From an uncultured Paracoccaceae bacterium (lineage in GTDB: Bacteria > Pseudomonadota > Alphaproteobacteria > Rhodobacterales > Rhodobacteraceae): 64,000 nucleotides of DNA. Numbering within the stretch: the stretch's first letter is position 1; every line of letters starts with the position of its first letter. Where the stretch lies: contig CANLQO010000001.1 in NCBI GenBank assembly GCA_947493335.1, positions 1,612,001-1,676,000 on the forward strand. The letters run 5' to 3'. The position numbers and the translations under genes were made by a program. Positions 18,850 to 28,924 of this stretch are shown piece after piece. Below the pieces are notes generated by a model. The model saw only the letters and a list, made by a program, of their open reading frames with translations. It searched no databases and was not told the DNA's origin.

Positions 18850-18958
18850 CGTTACGGCAAGCACCACAACATCTAGCCCCTTGTAAAACAGGTGGAATCG
18901 CAGGAACCTGCGCCATCGAAAAGCGGGCAAAATCCGCAGATGAAACGGGAGAATCATC

Positions 18959-19687
18959 ATGAAAACGACACTTCTGGCAGGCCTGATGCTTGCCTTGACC
19001 GCAGGTGCGGCCTTTGCAGACGGCCACAGCGTTGTGCGCCTTGGCACCGAAGGCGCCTACCCTCCGTATAACTTCCTCAACGACGATGGCGAAGTTGACG
19101 GGTTCGAGCGTGAACTGGGTGATGAGCTTTGCGCACGCGCTGAGCTGACCTGCGAATGGGTCACCAACGAATGGGACAGCATCATCCCCAATCTGGTGTC
19201 CGGCAACTATGACGTCATCATCGCAGGCATGTCCGTCACGGATGAACGCGACGAAGTCATCGACTTCTCCGAGCAGTACACCCTGCCCGATCCATCGGCC
19301 TATATGGTCATGAACGACGCCACCGACCTCACGACCGGCGTGATCGCAGCACAGGCCGGCACGATCCAGGCGTCCTATATCGCCACCACCGGCGCGACCC
19401 TGCTTGAGTTCGCGACCCCGGATGAAACCGTTGCCGCCGTGAAAAACGGCGAGGCTGACGCGGTTCTGGCCGACAAGGCGTTCCTGTCGCCCATCGCGGA
19501 TGCAGACGCTGAACTGTCGCTCGTGGCGCAAGAGGTCATGATCGGCGGCGGTATCGGCCTTGGCCTGCGCGAAAGCGATGGCGAGCTGCGTGAAAAGTTC
19601 AACATGGCCATCGTCTCGATGAAAGAAGACGGCTCATTGAACGAACTGATCTCAAAGTGGCTGCCTGAAACGGCTCTGTTTGAGTAA
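18959..19687 (+). CDS. Amino-acid-type ABC transporter substrate-binding protein
   Basis: A 242-residue periplasmic family 3 solute-binding protein. It has a signal peptide (KTTLLAGLMLALTAGAAFA) and the lobe-1 signature LGTEGAYPPYNFLNDDG, with GFERELGDELCA and the ligand-contact region NYDVIIAGMSVTDER. Ligands of the family are amino acids and amine-bearing compounds; the surrounding catabolic genes suggest an amine or polyamine-like molecule, which is inference. A strong hairpin follows, before the permease genes, likely setting a higher level of this protein than of the membrane parts. Confidence 0.9.
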   Translation: MKTTLLAGLMLALTAGAAFADGHSVVRLGTEGAYPPYNFLNDDGEVDGFERELGDELCARAELTCEWVTNEWDSIIPNLVSGNYDVIIAGMSVTDERDEVIDFSEQYTLPDPSAYMVMNDATDLTTGVIAAQAGTIQASYIATTGATLLEFATPDETVAAVKNGEADAVLADKAFLSPIADADAELSLVAQEVMIGGGIGLGLRESDGELREKFNMAIVSMKEDGSLNELISKWLPETALFE

Positions 19688-19696
19688 AAATGATCA

Positions 19697-19722
19697 GGGG
19701 TCGCGGCGACGCGGCCCCTTCT
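19697..19722 (+). terminator. Hairpin/attenuator between binding protein and permease genes
   Basis: Stem GGGGTCGCG (19697-19705) with CGCGGCCCC (19710-19718) including one G-T pair, loop GCGA, followed by TTCTTG. Being inside the transport operon, it is likely a partial terminator or 3' stabiliser for the binding-protein transcript. Confidence 0.7.
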
Positions 19723-19818
19723 TGATTGGGGCGTTGACAGATTTTTTCCTATTGTGCTGATCCTGCGGCCCTTGAGGGGCTGACCTGGCTAAGTTGCTAC
19801 CTGACCACGGGTAAGCAC

Positions 19819-20625
19819 ATGAATTTCTACTATTCGTTCGGCACGGTGTTGCTGCTTTTGGCGATCACTGCGCCCACCGCGCTGGCCTTTGGCTTTGGCG
19901 GAGCAACCGCCGCACGCAGCCAGATCGCGCCCATCCGCTGGTTCGGCAAAGGCTATATCTCCATCGTGCGCGGTGTGCCGGATATCGCCTTTTTCCTGTT
20001 TTTCGTCATCGCTCTGGATCAGGCGTTTGAATACATCCGCCACCGGATCAAATGCCCCGAGTGGGACGAACCGATCCGGCAGGGCAGCGACTTTGTCGTC
20101 TGTCAAGCGGCAAAGCTGCCCTTGGGCAATGCGCCGCAATGGGTGCATGAGACCTATGGTTTCGCCCTTGCTGTCCTGACCTTTGCCATTGTTTTCGGGG
20201 CCTTCGCGGCCAATGTCCTTTATGGTGCGATGCGCGCCGTGCCCCGCGCCCAGCTTGAAACGGCAGAGGCTTACGGCATGACCCGCCGCCAGGTCACCCG
20301 CCGTGTGTTGATCCCGCAGATGTGGGTCTATGCGCTGCCGGGCCTATCGAACCTCTGGATGGTGCTGATCAAGGCCACGCCCTTGTTGTTCCTGTTGGGC
20401 GTCGAAGACATCGTCTATTGGGCGCGCGAAATGGGCGGGACCAAAACACCTCAGTTCACCGACTATCCGCATGGCGACTGGCGCATGTGGTATTTCTTTT
20501 TCCTGCTGGTTTTCTACCTCTGCTTTACCAAACTCAGCGAGGTCGTGCTGGACCGGATCATGGCCCGCCTGACGCTTGGACAGGCCACTGCCGGCGGCGA
20601 AGCGCAGCGAAAGGCGGCGGCATGA
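19819..20625 (+). CDS. ABC transporter permease, polar amino-acid type (first)
   Basis: A 268-residue inner-membrane protein with several helices and the permease EAA loop in QLETAEAYGMTRRQVTRRV, where it contacts the ATPase. ISIVRGVPDIAFFLFF is the usual sequence after the first helices of HisQ/HisM-type permeases. A polar periplasmic insert of about 50 residues with two Cys (IKCPEWDEPIRQG, DFVVCQ) separates the second and third helices. It forms a pair with the following permease, and the ATG overlap at 20622 starts a small bridging ORF rather than the second permease. Confidence 0.88.
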   Translation: MNFYYSFGTVLLLLAITAPTALAFGFGGATAARSQIAPIRWFGKGYISIVRGVPDIAFFLFFVIALDQAFEYIRHRIKCPEWDEPIRQGSDFVVCQAAKLPLGNAPQWVHETYGFALAVLTFAIVFGAFAANVLYGAMRAVPRAQLETAEAYGMTRRQVTRRVLIPQMWVYALPGLSNLWMVLIKATPLLFLLGVEDIVYWAREMGGTKTPQFTDYPHGDWRMWYFFFLLVFYLCFTKLSEVVLDRIMARLTLGQATAGGEAQRKAAA

Positions 20626-20717
20626 CCTTGTTCCCAATATGCCACCGAGTGCCGCCCGCAGTTGCTGCGCAACCGCTTTCGCGCAGGCGTCGCCCCTTTC
20701 AGGAGCGATGGGCATGA
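20622..20717 (+). CDS. Putative 31-residue bridging mini-ORF
   Basis: This short frame begins with an ATGA overlap with the stop of the first permease and ends with an ATGA overlap with the start of the second. Its 31 residues are Pro/Arg-rich (for example PLSRRRRPFQERWA) and unlike any family I know. It may act only to couple translation between the permeases. Whether it is translated is unproven; I list it because of the double overlap. Confidence 0.35.
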   Translation: MTLFPICHRVPPAVAAQPLSRRRRPFQERWA

Positions 20718-21520
20718 GTTGCGCCCAGACCTTCGCCGACTACGCCCTGCGTGCCATTGGCATTGGTGAGCGGCTGTTGCCGCGCGGGGATTTCACGCTG
20801 TGTCAGCAATTCACTCTGATCGGCTCTGGCATGATCTGGAACATCTACTTTGGCGTGCTTGCCCTGCTGATCGGCTTCGTGCTTGCCACTGCTGTCGCCG
20901 TGGGCAAGGCGAGCCACAACCGCGCGATCCGCAAAGCCTCTGAATGGTTCATCTTCGTCTTCCGTGGCTCGCCGCTCTTTATCCAGTTCTTCTTTGCCTA
21001 CTTCCTGTTCCTGTCGCTCAAGGGCGTCTGGCCGATGTTCAGCCCGCTGACCTCTGCCGCCTATGGCGCGCTCACCGTGCTGATCCTGAACACCGCCGCC
21101 TACTCGGGCGAGATTTTCTATGGCGCGCTTTTGTCGATCCCCAAGGGCGACACGGAAGCCGCCGACGCCTATGGCATGTCCGGCTGGTCGCGCTTTCGCC
21201 GGGTCATCTGGCCCACGATGCTGCGGCTCGGCTGGCCCGCCTATACCAATGAGGCGATATTCCTGTTTCACGCCACCACGCTGGTCTATTTCAGCGGCTT
21301 TCCCGCGACACAGCAGCGGGGCGATGCGCTTTATTATGCCAACTACTTTGCCGACAAGACCTTCAACCCCTTCATCCCCTACCCGATCTTGGCGGGATAC
21401 TTCATCCTCCTGACGCTTGTCGTCATCGGCCTTTTTGGCCTGATCAACGCAAGGCTGAACCGGCACCTGCCGCAGGACCGTCGTGCCAAGATCAAACTAC
21501 GCCCCAACCTGATCCGCTGA
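20714..21520 (+). CDS. ABC transporter permease, polar amino-acid type (second)
   Basis: A 268-residue partner of the previous permease. SEWFIFVFRGSPLFIQFFF near residue 75 and the EAA loop TEAADAYGMSGWSRFRRV near 155 are the family hallmarks. The frame extends upstream to 20576 without a start signal, but the ATG at 20714 has AGGAGC about 8 bases upstream and overlaps the mini-ORF stop; the ATG at 20708 is too close to that site. A short cysteine-containing periplasmic segment follows the N-terminus. It should assemble with the first permease and the ATPase at 16974. Confidence 0.88.
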   Translation: MSCAQTFADYALRAIGIGERLLPRGDFTLCQQFTLIGSGMIWNIYFGVLALLIGFVLATAVAVGKASHNRAIRKASEWFIFVFRGSPLFIQFFFAYFLFLSLKGVWPMFSPLTSAAYGALTVLILNTAAYSGEIFYGALLSIPKGDTEAADAYGMSGWSRFRRVIWPTMLRLGWPAYTNEAIFLFHATTLVYFSGFPATQQRGDALYYANYFADKTFNPFIPYPILAGYFILLTLVVIGLFGLINARLNRHLPQDRRAKIKLRPNLIR

Positions 21521-21583
21521 TTGCGCTGGCAATGCGCGCCGGAAACGGGCAAAGCTTTGCCGACTTCAAACGCTGGTAAGATC

Positions 21584-22915
21584 ATGTCTTGGCTCGACGA
21601 TTATCCCAATGTGCGCAACATCCGCTGCGGTGCCGCTGACCTCAATGGGCAGGCCCGGGGCAAGCGTGTCCCGCGCCGCTTTGCGGGCAAGGTGGAACAG
21701 GACGGCACCCGCTTTCCGCTGTCTGTCCTGAACCTTGATATCTGGGGCGAGGATATCGACGACAGCCCCTTGGTCTATGAAACCGGCGACCCCGACGGCG
21801 TGCTGATGCCGACAGAGCGCGGCTATGTGCCGATGCCTTGGCTGGATACGCCCTCGGTCCTGCTGCCGCTTTGGATGTACTACGAGAACGGAGAGGTCTT
21901 TCCCGGCGACCCCCGCCATGCCCTTGCCGCCGTTGTGGACCGCTACAAGGCGCGCGGCCTGACCCCTGTTGTGGCAACCGAGATGGAATTCTATCTGATC
22001 GACGATTCAGGTCGCGAAATCCGCCAGCCGCGCAGCCCGCGTTCTGGCAAGCGGCGCCCGGGGGCGGAAATCCTGTCACTGCGTGCGCTGGACGCCTTCG
22101 ATAACTTCTTCAATGACCTCTATGACGCCTGCGAGCAGATGGATATCCCCGCAGAGGCCGCGATATCAGAGGTCGGCCTTGGCCAGTTTGAGATCAACAT
22201 CGAACATGTCCCAGACGCACTGAAAGCGGCGGATGATGCGTGGTTCTTCAAGATGCTGGTGCGCGGTCTGGCCCGCAAACACGGCATGGCTGCCAGTTTC
22301 ATGGCCAAACCGTACGAGGATCACGCGGGCAACGGGTTGCACACCCATTTCTCGGTCATTGATGCCGATGGCAACAACCTGATGGCCAATGACACGCACG
22401 AAGGCACGGCCCTTTTGCACCACGCGATTGCCGGGTGCCTTGCGGGCATCCCCGACCTTGCCCTGATCTTTGCGCCCCATGGCAACAGCTACGACCGTCT
22501 GGTGCCCGACAGCCATGCGCCCACCGGCATCTGCTGGGCCTATGAAAACCGCACGGCGTCTGTCCGTGTTCCCGGCGGCAGCTTTGCGGCACGGCGTGTC
22601 GAACACCGCGTCGCGGGTGGCGACGTGAACCCCTATCTGTTCCTTGCCGCCGTGCTTGGATCCGCACTTGTCGGCATCGAAGACGCGTTGATCCCACCGC
22701 CGCCCATCACCGGCAATGCCTACGACCAGAAACTGCCGCAAATTCCCGGCACATGGGAAGGGTCAATCGACGCCTTTGAGACGAGCGATCTGGCCCGCCG
22801 CATCTTTCCGCAAATGCTGATCGACAATCTTGTCATGACCAAACGGCAAGAGCTGCAATACCTGCGTGAACTCAGCCCCGAACAGCAGCTAGAGCTCTAT
22901 CTCGACACCGTCTGA
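21584..22915 (+). CDS. Glutamine synthetase-family ligase (gamma-glutamylpolyamine synthetase type), first copy
   Basis: About 443 residues of the GlnA fold. VVATEMEFYLID (metal-site Glu), GLGQFEINIEH, HTHFSVIDADGNN (nucleotide and metal ligands) and GNSYDRLVPD with the later NRTASVRVPGG active-site Arg region are visible. Such PuuA-like enzymes join glutamate to an amine using ATP. A second homologue lies two genes downstream, and an oxidase and aminotransferase follow, matching the gamma-glutamylation pathway. The ATG at 21584 lacks a strong ribosome-binding site; the upstream open frame has no better start. Which amine it uses is inference. Confidence 0.85.
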   Translation: MSWLDDYPNVRNIRCGAADLNGQARGKRVPRRFAGKVEQDGTRFPLSVLNLDIWGEDIDDSPLVYETGDPDGVLMPTERGYVPMPWLDTPSVLLPLWMYYENGEVFPGDPRHALAAVVDRYKARGLTPVVATEMEFYLIDDSGREIRQPRSPRSGKRRPGAEILSLRALDAFDNFFNDLYDACEQMDIPAEAAISEVGLGQFEINIEHVPDALKAADDAWFFKMLVRGLARKHGMAASFMAKPYEDHAGNGLHTHFSVIDADGNNLMANDTHEGTALLHHAIAGCLAGIPDLALIFAPHGNSYDRLVPDSHAPTGICWAYENRTASVRVPGGSFAARRVEHRVAGGDVNPYLFLAAVLGSALVGIEDALIPPPPITGNAYDQKLPQIPGTWEGSIDAFETSDLARRIFPQMLIDNLVMTKRQELQYLRELSPEQQLELYLDTV

Positions 22916-22973
22916 GGCCGCTTGCGCGGGGCAGCGCGCGGGCCTAGATTGGCGCAAACGAATTTGGTGACTT

Positions 22974-23657
22974 ATGAAAATCGGCATTCTGCAATGCGGC
23001 CACACGCCTGACGCGATCCGTCCGGTGCTGGGCGGCTATGGGCAGCTTTATCCCGCCATGCTTGACGGTTATGGCTTTGAATTCGAAACCTTCAGCGTGG
23101 TCGACATGGACTTCCCCGAAGACGTCAGCGCGGCCGACGGCTGGCTCGTCTCCGGCTCCAAACATGGTGCTTATGAAGACGTGCCTTTCATTGCGCCGCT
23201 GATGGATTTCATCCGTGCGGCCTATGCCGCAGACGTGCCCATGGTCGGCGTTTGCTTTGGCCATCAGATCATTGCACAGGCCCTTGGGGGCGAGGTGGTG
23301 AAGTTCCCCGGCGGCTGGTCCGTCGGACGGCAGACCTATGAGGTAGGAGGAGAGACATTGGCCCTCAACGCCTGGCATCAGGATCAGGTTGTCACCCTGC
23401 CCCCCGATGCGCAGGTGGTGGGGAGCAATGCGTTCTGCCAGAACGCAGCGCTGATCTACGGCCAAAAGGCGTTCAGTGTGCAACCCCACCCCGAGTTCCA
23501 AAGCGACTTCATCGACGGCCTCGCCACCCATGTGGGCGATGGCAAGCTTGACCCGGCGCTGATGGCAGAGGTCCGCGCCAAGTTGCCTCTGCCCAATGAC
23601 AACGCCCGCATGGCCGCGATGATTGCGCGCTTTTTCAAAGAACGGGTCGCGGCATGA
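22974..23657 (+). CDS. Class I glutamine amidotransferase-like protein
   Basis: A 227-residue free-standing amidotransferase. The nucleophile is Cys94 in VGVCFGHQ and the His172-Glu174 pair lies in VQPHPEF, so the catalytic triad looks intact. It is of the GuaA-N-terminal-like class I fold, unlike the PuuD class, yet in this cluster it may hydrolyse a gamma-glutamyl product or supply ammonia to a ligase; both are inference. It stands between the two glutamine synthetase-like genes, and its stop overlaps the ATG of the second. Confidence 0.82.
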   Translation: MKIGILQCGHTPDAIRPVLGGYGQLYPAMLDGYGFEFETFSVVDMDFPEDVSAADGWLVSGSKHGAYEDVPFIAPLMDFIRAAYAADVPMVGVCFGHQIIAQALGGEVVKFPGGWSVGRQTYEVGGETLALNAWHQDQVVTLPPDAQVVGSNAFCQNAALIYGQKAFSVQPHPEFQSDFIDGLATHVGDGKLDPALMAEVRAKLPLPNDNARMAAMIARFFKERVAA

Positions 23658-25006
23658 GCTGGATCACTGAAATTCCCGACGCCGCCCGCACCTATCTGGA
23701 AAACACACGTCTGGATGAGGTTGAATGCCTGATCCCCGACCTGCCCGGCATTGCACGCGGCAAGGCGGTGCCTGCAGGCAAATGGGAAAAGCAATCGCAC
23801 TTCCACCTGCCCAACTCGATCTTTTTTCAAACGATTACAGGCGATTGGGGTGAGGCAGCTGGCCCCGACGGTTTCCTTGAACCGGATATGATCCTGAAAC
23901 CGGATCTTTCCACCGCCACCGCCGCACCTTGGGCCAGCGACGGCACGCTGCAGGTCATCCACGATGCCTTTGACCAAAAGGGCAAACGCGTCGGCCCCTC
24001 GCCCCGCAACGTGTTGCACCGGGTGTGCGAACTTTATCGCAAAGAAGGCTGGAAGCCTGTCGTGGCGCCCGAGATGGAGTTCTATCTGGTCGCCCGCAAC
24101 GTCGACCCCGCCAAACCGATTGAGCCGATGATGGGCCGCACCGGCCGTGCCGCCGCCGGGCGGCAGGCCTATTCGATGACCGCTGTGGATGATTATGGCC
24201 CCGTGATCGACGACATCTATGAATACGCCGAGGTGCAGGGGTTTGAGATTGACGGCATCACGCAGGAAGGCGGCGCAGGGCAGTTGGAAATCAACCTGCG
24301 CCACGGCGACCCGATCAAGCTGGCGGATGAGGTGTTTTTCTTCAAACGCCTGATCCGCGAGGCCGCGCTGAAGCATGATTGCTTTGCCACCTTCATGGCA
24401 AAACCGATTGAGGGCGAGCCGGGCAGCGCCATGCACGTCCACCACTCGGTTCTGGATGACAAGGGGCAGAACATCTTTACCGGCCCGCAGGGGGGTGAGA
24501 CCGACGCGTTTTTCCACTTCATCGGTGGATTGCAGGAGTATATGCCCGCCGCGATCGCACTGATCGCGCCCTATGTGAACAGCTACCGTCGCTACGTGCC
24601 GGATTCAGCCGCACCCGTGAACCTCGAATGGGGTCGCGACAACCGGACCACCGGCATCCGTATCCCGATCTCTGACCCCGCGGCGCGCCGGATCGAAAAC
24701 CGCCTGCCGGGCATGGATTGCAACCCTTACCTCTGCATCGCCGCCTCGCTCGCCTGTGGCTATCTGGGCATGAAGAACGAAATCCGCCCTGACAAACGCT
24801 GGCGCGGCGAAGCCTACGATTCAGAGGCCGAAATCGCAGGCTCTCTTTGGGAGGCGCTTGAACTCTTCGACGCCTGCGACCCGCTGCAAAAGGTGCTCGG
24901 CAAAGACTTCGCTCGCGTCTATTCCATCGTGAAACGCACCGAATACGCCGAATTCCTGCAAGTGATCTCTCCCTGGGAACGTGAACATCTGCTATTGAAC
25001 GTCTGA
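23654..25006 (+). CDS. Glutamine synthetase-family ligase (gamma-glutamylpolyamine synthetase type), second copy
   Basis: A 450-residue PuuA-like enzyme with VAPEMEFYLVA, GAGQLEINLRHGDP, GSAMHVHHSVLDD and YRRYVPDSAAPVNLEWG followed by NRTTGIRIP, covering the metal, nucleotide and glutamate sites. It is clearly diverged from the first copy, so the two may differ in amine preference or form mixed complexes. The ATG overlaps the amidotransferase stop, and its own stop overlaps a 37-residue small protein, indicating a tight operon. Confidence 0.87.
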   Translation: MSWITEIPDAARTYLENTRLDEVECLIPDLPGIARGKAVPAGKWEKQSHFHLPNSIFFQTITGDWGEAAGPDGFLEPDMILKPDLSTATAAPWASDGTLQVIHDAFDQKGKRVGPSPRNVLHRVCELYRKEGWKPVVAPEMEFYLVARNVDPAKPIEPMMGRTGRAAAGRQAYSMTAVDDYGPVIDDIYEYAEVQGFEIDGITQEGGAGQLEINLRHGDPIKLADEVFFFKRLIREAALKHDCFATFMAKPIEGEPGSAMHVHHSVLDDKGQNIFTGPQGGETDAFFHFIGGLQEYMPAAIALIAPYVNSYRRYVPDSAAPVNLEWGRDNRTTGIRIPISDPAARRIENRLPGMDCNPYLCIAASLACGYLGMKNEIRPDKRWRGEAYDSEAEIAGSLWEALELFDACDPLQKVLGKDFARVYSIVKRTEYAEFLQVISPWEREHLLLNV

Positions 25007-25119
25007 TGAGAAACCAAACGACATTCTGGCTGGTCATGCTGGTCGCCGCGATCCTGTGCTGGTATCTGGCCGCGCAATTCGCAGGCTCAATGGCCGAAAG
25101 CGTCACCGGATCCAGCTAA
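25006..25119 (+). CDS. Small single-helix membrane protein (37 residues)
   Basis: The ATG shares its A with the stop of the second ligase gene. The product has one hydrophobic helix (FWLVMLVAAILCWYLAAQ) and a short Ser-rich tail (MAESVTGSS). It is too short for standard gene callers. Such helix-only proteins can tune a membrane complex; the function is unknown, and only position and composition support it. Confidence 0.5.
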   Translation: MRNQTTFWLVMLVAAILCWYLAAQFAGSMAESVTGSS

Positions 25120-25194
25120 GGTCCGGGTTTCCTGACTTTGATCATCTGAACGCCGTTCATATGTTCCTTTCGGGGGCGCTTTGAGGGCGTTGAC

Positions 25195-25815
25195 ATGCTG
25201 CGTTACATCTTTGGTTTGCTGACCTTTGCTTTGGCGCTTTGGGCGGGCACCGTACACGCGGATACCAGCCGCTTTGTCTATCCGGTTGCGACCGTTGCGG
25301 CCCATGGCACATTGCCCTTCGTACGCGATGATCCGCGCCCCGCATTTCACATTCACAAGGGCAGCGCGAATGCGGCAGATCGCGCGGCCTATCGACAGGC
25401 TGAAGCACGGTTTGACGCGGTTCCGGCTTGCCTGACCGCCACGGGTCACCCCGCAGATCATTATGATCTGACCCGCGTTGACTGGGACGCACTGACCGAT
25501 GGCAAGGCAGTAGAGCTTTGCCTTTTCCGGCTGATCAACTTCGTTGGTACGGACCGTATAGACCCCTATCTCAACGCGCTCGGTTTTGATGTGACCACCG
25601 GGCCGAAGATAGAAGAGGTCACCGACCACGCAACCGGCACAACACGCATCGTGCAAACCTTTGCCATCTCACTGCAACGGGACCGCGGCCTCGGCACGAA
25701 AGCACCCAATCAGACCCTCTTTCGCGGCACGCTCTTCCCGCAATCCGCCACGATCAACCTGTCTACATCCCACGGCGACATCACCCACATCCAATTCAGC
25801 CTCAACACGCTCTGA
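25195..25815 (+). CDS. Secreted hypothetical protein, first of a paralogous pair
   Basis: A 206-residue protein with a signal peptide (LRYIFGLLTFALALWAGTVHA). The mature part has a Cys-containing centre (AVPACLTATGH and AVELCLFRLIN) and a beta-like C-terminal half (ATINLSTSHGDITHIQF). The next gene encodes a diverged relative with the same spacing of the two Cys segments, an x-x-DW motif between them and a matching end. I do not recognise the family. Its place inside the amine-catabolism cluster is not explained. Confidence 0.7.
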   Translation: MLRYIFGLLTFALALWAGTVHADTSRFVYPVATVAAHGTLPFVRDDPRPAFHIHKGSANAADRAAYRQAEARFDAVPACLTATGHPADHYDLTRVDWDALTDGKAVELCLFRLINFVGTDRIDPYLNALGFDVTTGPKIEEVTDHATGTTRIVQTFAISLQRDRGLGTKAPNQTLFRGTLFPQSATINLSTSHGDITHIQFSLNTL

Positions 25816-25839
25816 TCCGGCCCATTTGGAAAGTAAGTT

Positions 25840-26457
25840 ATGTTTCCTATCGCTGAGATACTTGTCCTGCTGAAGGCCGGAAAAGCCACGGCTCTCGCGC
25901 TTTACCTGATGTTGTTGGCGGTGTGGCCAGCTACGACGCAGTCAAACCTTCGTGCCTCTATCGAAAACCACCACCCGGCTCCCTACCACGTTATCTTGGC
26001 CGCAAGTCGCCGCCACGTGACGGACGGGTTTCTACGGCGGGTGCAAGAATATGAACACGCGGCAAAGGCGCGCCCGGACCTTTTGTCGTGCTTGCAACGG
26101 TCACATTTCGGCGTGGTTTCCATAACCGAACTGGATTGGTCGGGTTTCAGGTCCCGACAGGAAATTGAGGTCTGCGTCTACTACGTTGCGACCTTTCTGG
26201 AAGAACCAGCCAGGCTTGCCGCTTGGCTGCAGGACATTGGCATGACAAGGGTTGAAGTTCGCCGAACGGCACGCTTATCAAACCGCTTTTCCGACGATCC
26301 CATGTGGGTGTTTGGTTATCAGCCAAACGATTTTCAGTATTTCAGCACAAACCCAAGGTTCATCGCTGAAGCTTTGTTCTCCAAGAACGTCTCAATTCAT
26401 GTTGATTTTGCGAGCGGACACGTCGCCAATGTTGACTTCTACATCGCATACAAATGA
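25840..26457 (+). CDS. Secreted hypothetical protein, second of a paralogous pair
   Basis: A 205-residue protein with an N-terminal hydrophobic stretch (ATALALYLMLLAVWPATTQ) acting as signal or anchor. It aligns in outline with the preceding gene product: LLSCLQRSHFG then ITELDWSGF then EIEVCVYYVATFL, and the ending SIHVDFASGHVANVDFYI matches TINLSTSHGDITHIQF. Codon use is less GC-rich than in most neighbours. The tandem position points to an old duplication. Function unknown. Confidence 0.65.
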   Translation: MFPIAEILVLLKAGKATALALYLMLLAVWPATTQSNLRASIENHHPAPYHVILAASRRHVTDGFLRRVQEYEHAAKARPDLLSCLQRSHFGVVSITELDWSGFRSRQEIEVCVYYVATFLEEPARLAAWLQDIGMTRVEVRRTARLSNRFSDDPMWVFGYQPNDFQYFSTNPRFIAEALFSKNVSIHVDFASGHVANVDFYIAYK

Positions 26458-27813
<1,356 letters not shown>

Positions 27814-27900
27814 CCGCCGAATTTCCGCACCTCTGCCCCATTCCCACCACAAAACCCCATCAGATTGTTGCCCAATTGGACCCAATCGAGGTTTTGAAAG

Positions 27901-28848
27901 ATGAGCAGGCTCGACCCCCTTTACCGCCCCGCTTTCCTGCCGGGAGAGATCATTCTGCTGGTGCTGACCGGCCTGATCGCGCTGGCGGCGATAGGATCAA
28001 GCGTTTTGGGCGGGCAAGCTGTGGATTGGCTGGCCTTCGCGCCGCCGATGATCGGCGGAATGCTTTTGGTGGTTGTCGGCGCTTTCGTCCGGCAGGCCCG
28101 TGGGATGGAACGTCTGGCGCTTCTGCTCATTGGCGTCTCGATCTACCTGACCTTCGGGGCCTTTGTGGCGATCTTCATCTTCATGTTCTTCCCGATCAGC
28201 GGCGTCCCGATTGACCCTTATCTGATGCAGATTGACGCCTTTGTCGGCTATTCCTGGGCCGACGCCGTGCGCTGGATGGCGCAATATCCGCTGTTGGGTG
28301 CAGCACTGGCCTTTGTCTACAATTCCTCGCTCTGGCAACTTCTGGCCGTGATCGGTCTCTTGGCCCTGATGCGGCGCGAGGCGGATTTGCACCGCTTTAT
28401 CCTGACCGGCGCTTTGGCCCTGCTTGGCACGCTTGGCATCTGGGTTCTGGCCCCCAGTTTTGGCCCCGCCGCCATGACCAGCGTCGGGCCAGAGGTTGAG
28501 GCCGCCGCCAGCCTTGTTGTGAATGAGGCTTATGGCGCGCGTCTGATGCAGCTCGCCACGCAGGGCGTCGGCGTGATCACGCCCGAGACAATCATCGGCT
28601 CCATCGCCTTTCCGTCCTATCACACGCTGATGATGTGTCTGACGGTCTGGTTTCTGCGCAAAACGCCGTTCTTCTGGCCCGTAGCCCTGTTCAACGTGCC
28701 GATGGTACCTGCGATCCTGATCCACGGCGGTCATCACATGATTGATATGGCCGGGGGCGTCGCGATGTTTGCTGCCGCCATGATCCTGTCACGCTGGGTG
28801 GTGAACCCGGCCCGTCGCAGCCCCGCGTTCCGTCACCGCCCCGTCTGA
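27901..28848 (+). CDS. PAP2-superfamily integral membrane phosphatase/transferase
   Basis: A 315-residue protein with roughly eight membrane segments. IAFPSYHTLMMC near residue 240 and HGGHHMIDMAGG near 280 are the second and third PAP2 active-site motifs, as in lipid phosphatases and Aur1-like inositolphosphotransferases. It would act on a membrane-bound phosphoester. The neighbouring amine genes do not explain it, so it may be an operon passenger. The ATG has a GAAAG sequence upstream. Confidence 0.8.
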   Translation: MSRLDPLYRPAFLPGEIILLVLTGLIALAAIGSSVLGGQAVDWLAFAPPMIGGMLLVVVGAFVRQARGMERLALLLIGVSIYLTFGAFVAIFIFMFFPISGVPIDPYLMQIDAFVGYSWADAVRWMAQYPLLGAALAFVYNSSLWQLLAVIGLLALMRREADLHRFILTGALALLGTLGIWVLAPSFGPAAMTSVGPEVEAAASLVVNEAYGARLMQLATQGVGVITPETIIGSIAFPSYHTLMMCLTVWFLRKTPFFWPVALFNVPMVPAILIHGGHHMIDMAGGVAMFAAAMILSRWVVNPARRSPAFRHRPV

Positions 28849-28924
28849 TTTCACCGCTTGATTTGCCCCATTGCCCGCGCCCCGGTGCGGCCCTAACGTG
28901 GCGGCAAATGAAGATAGGTGCGAC

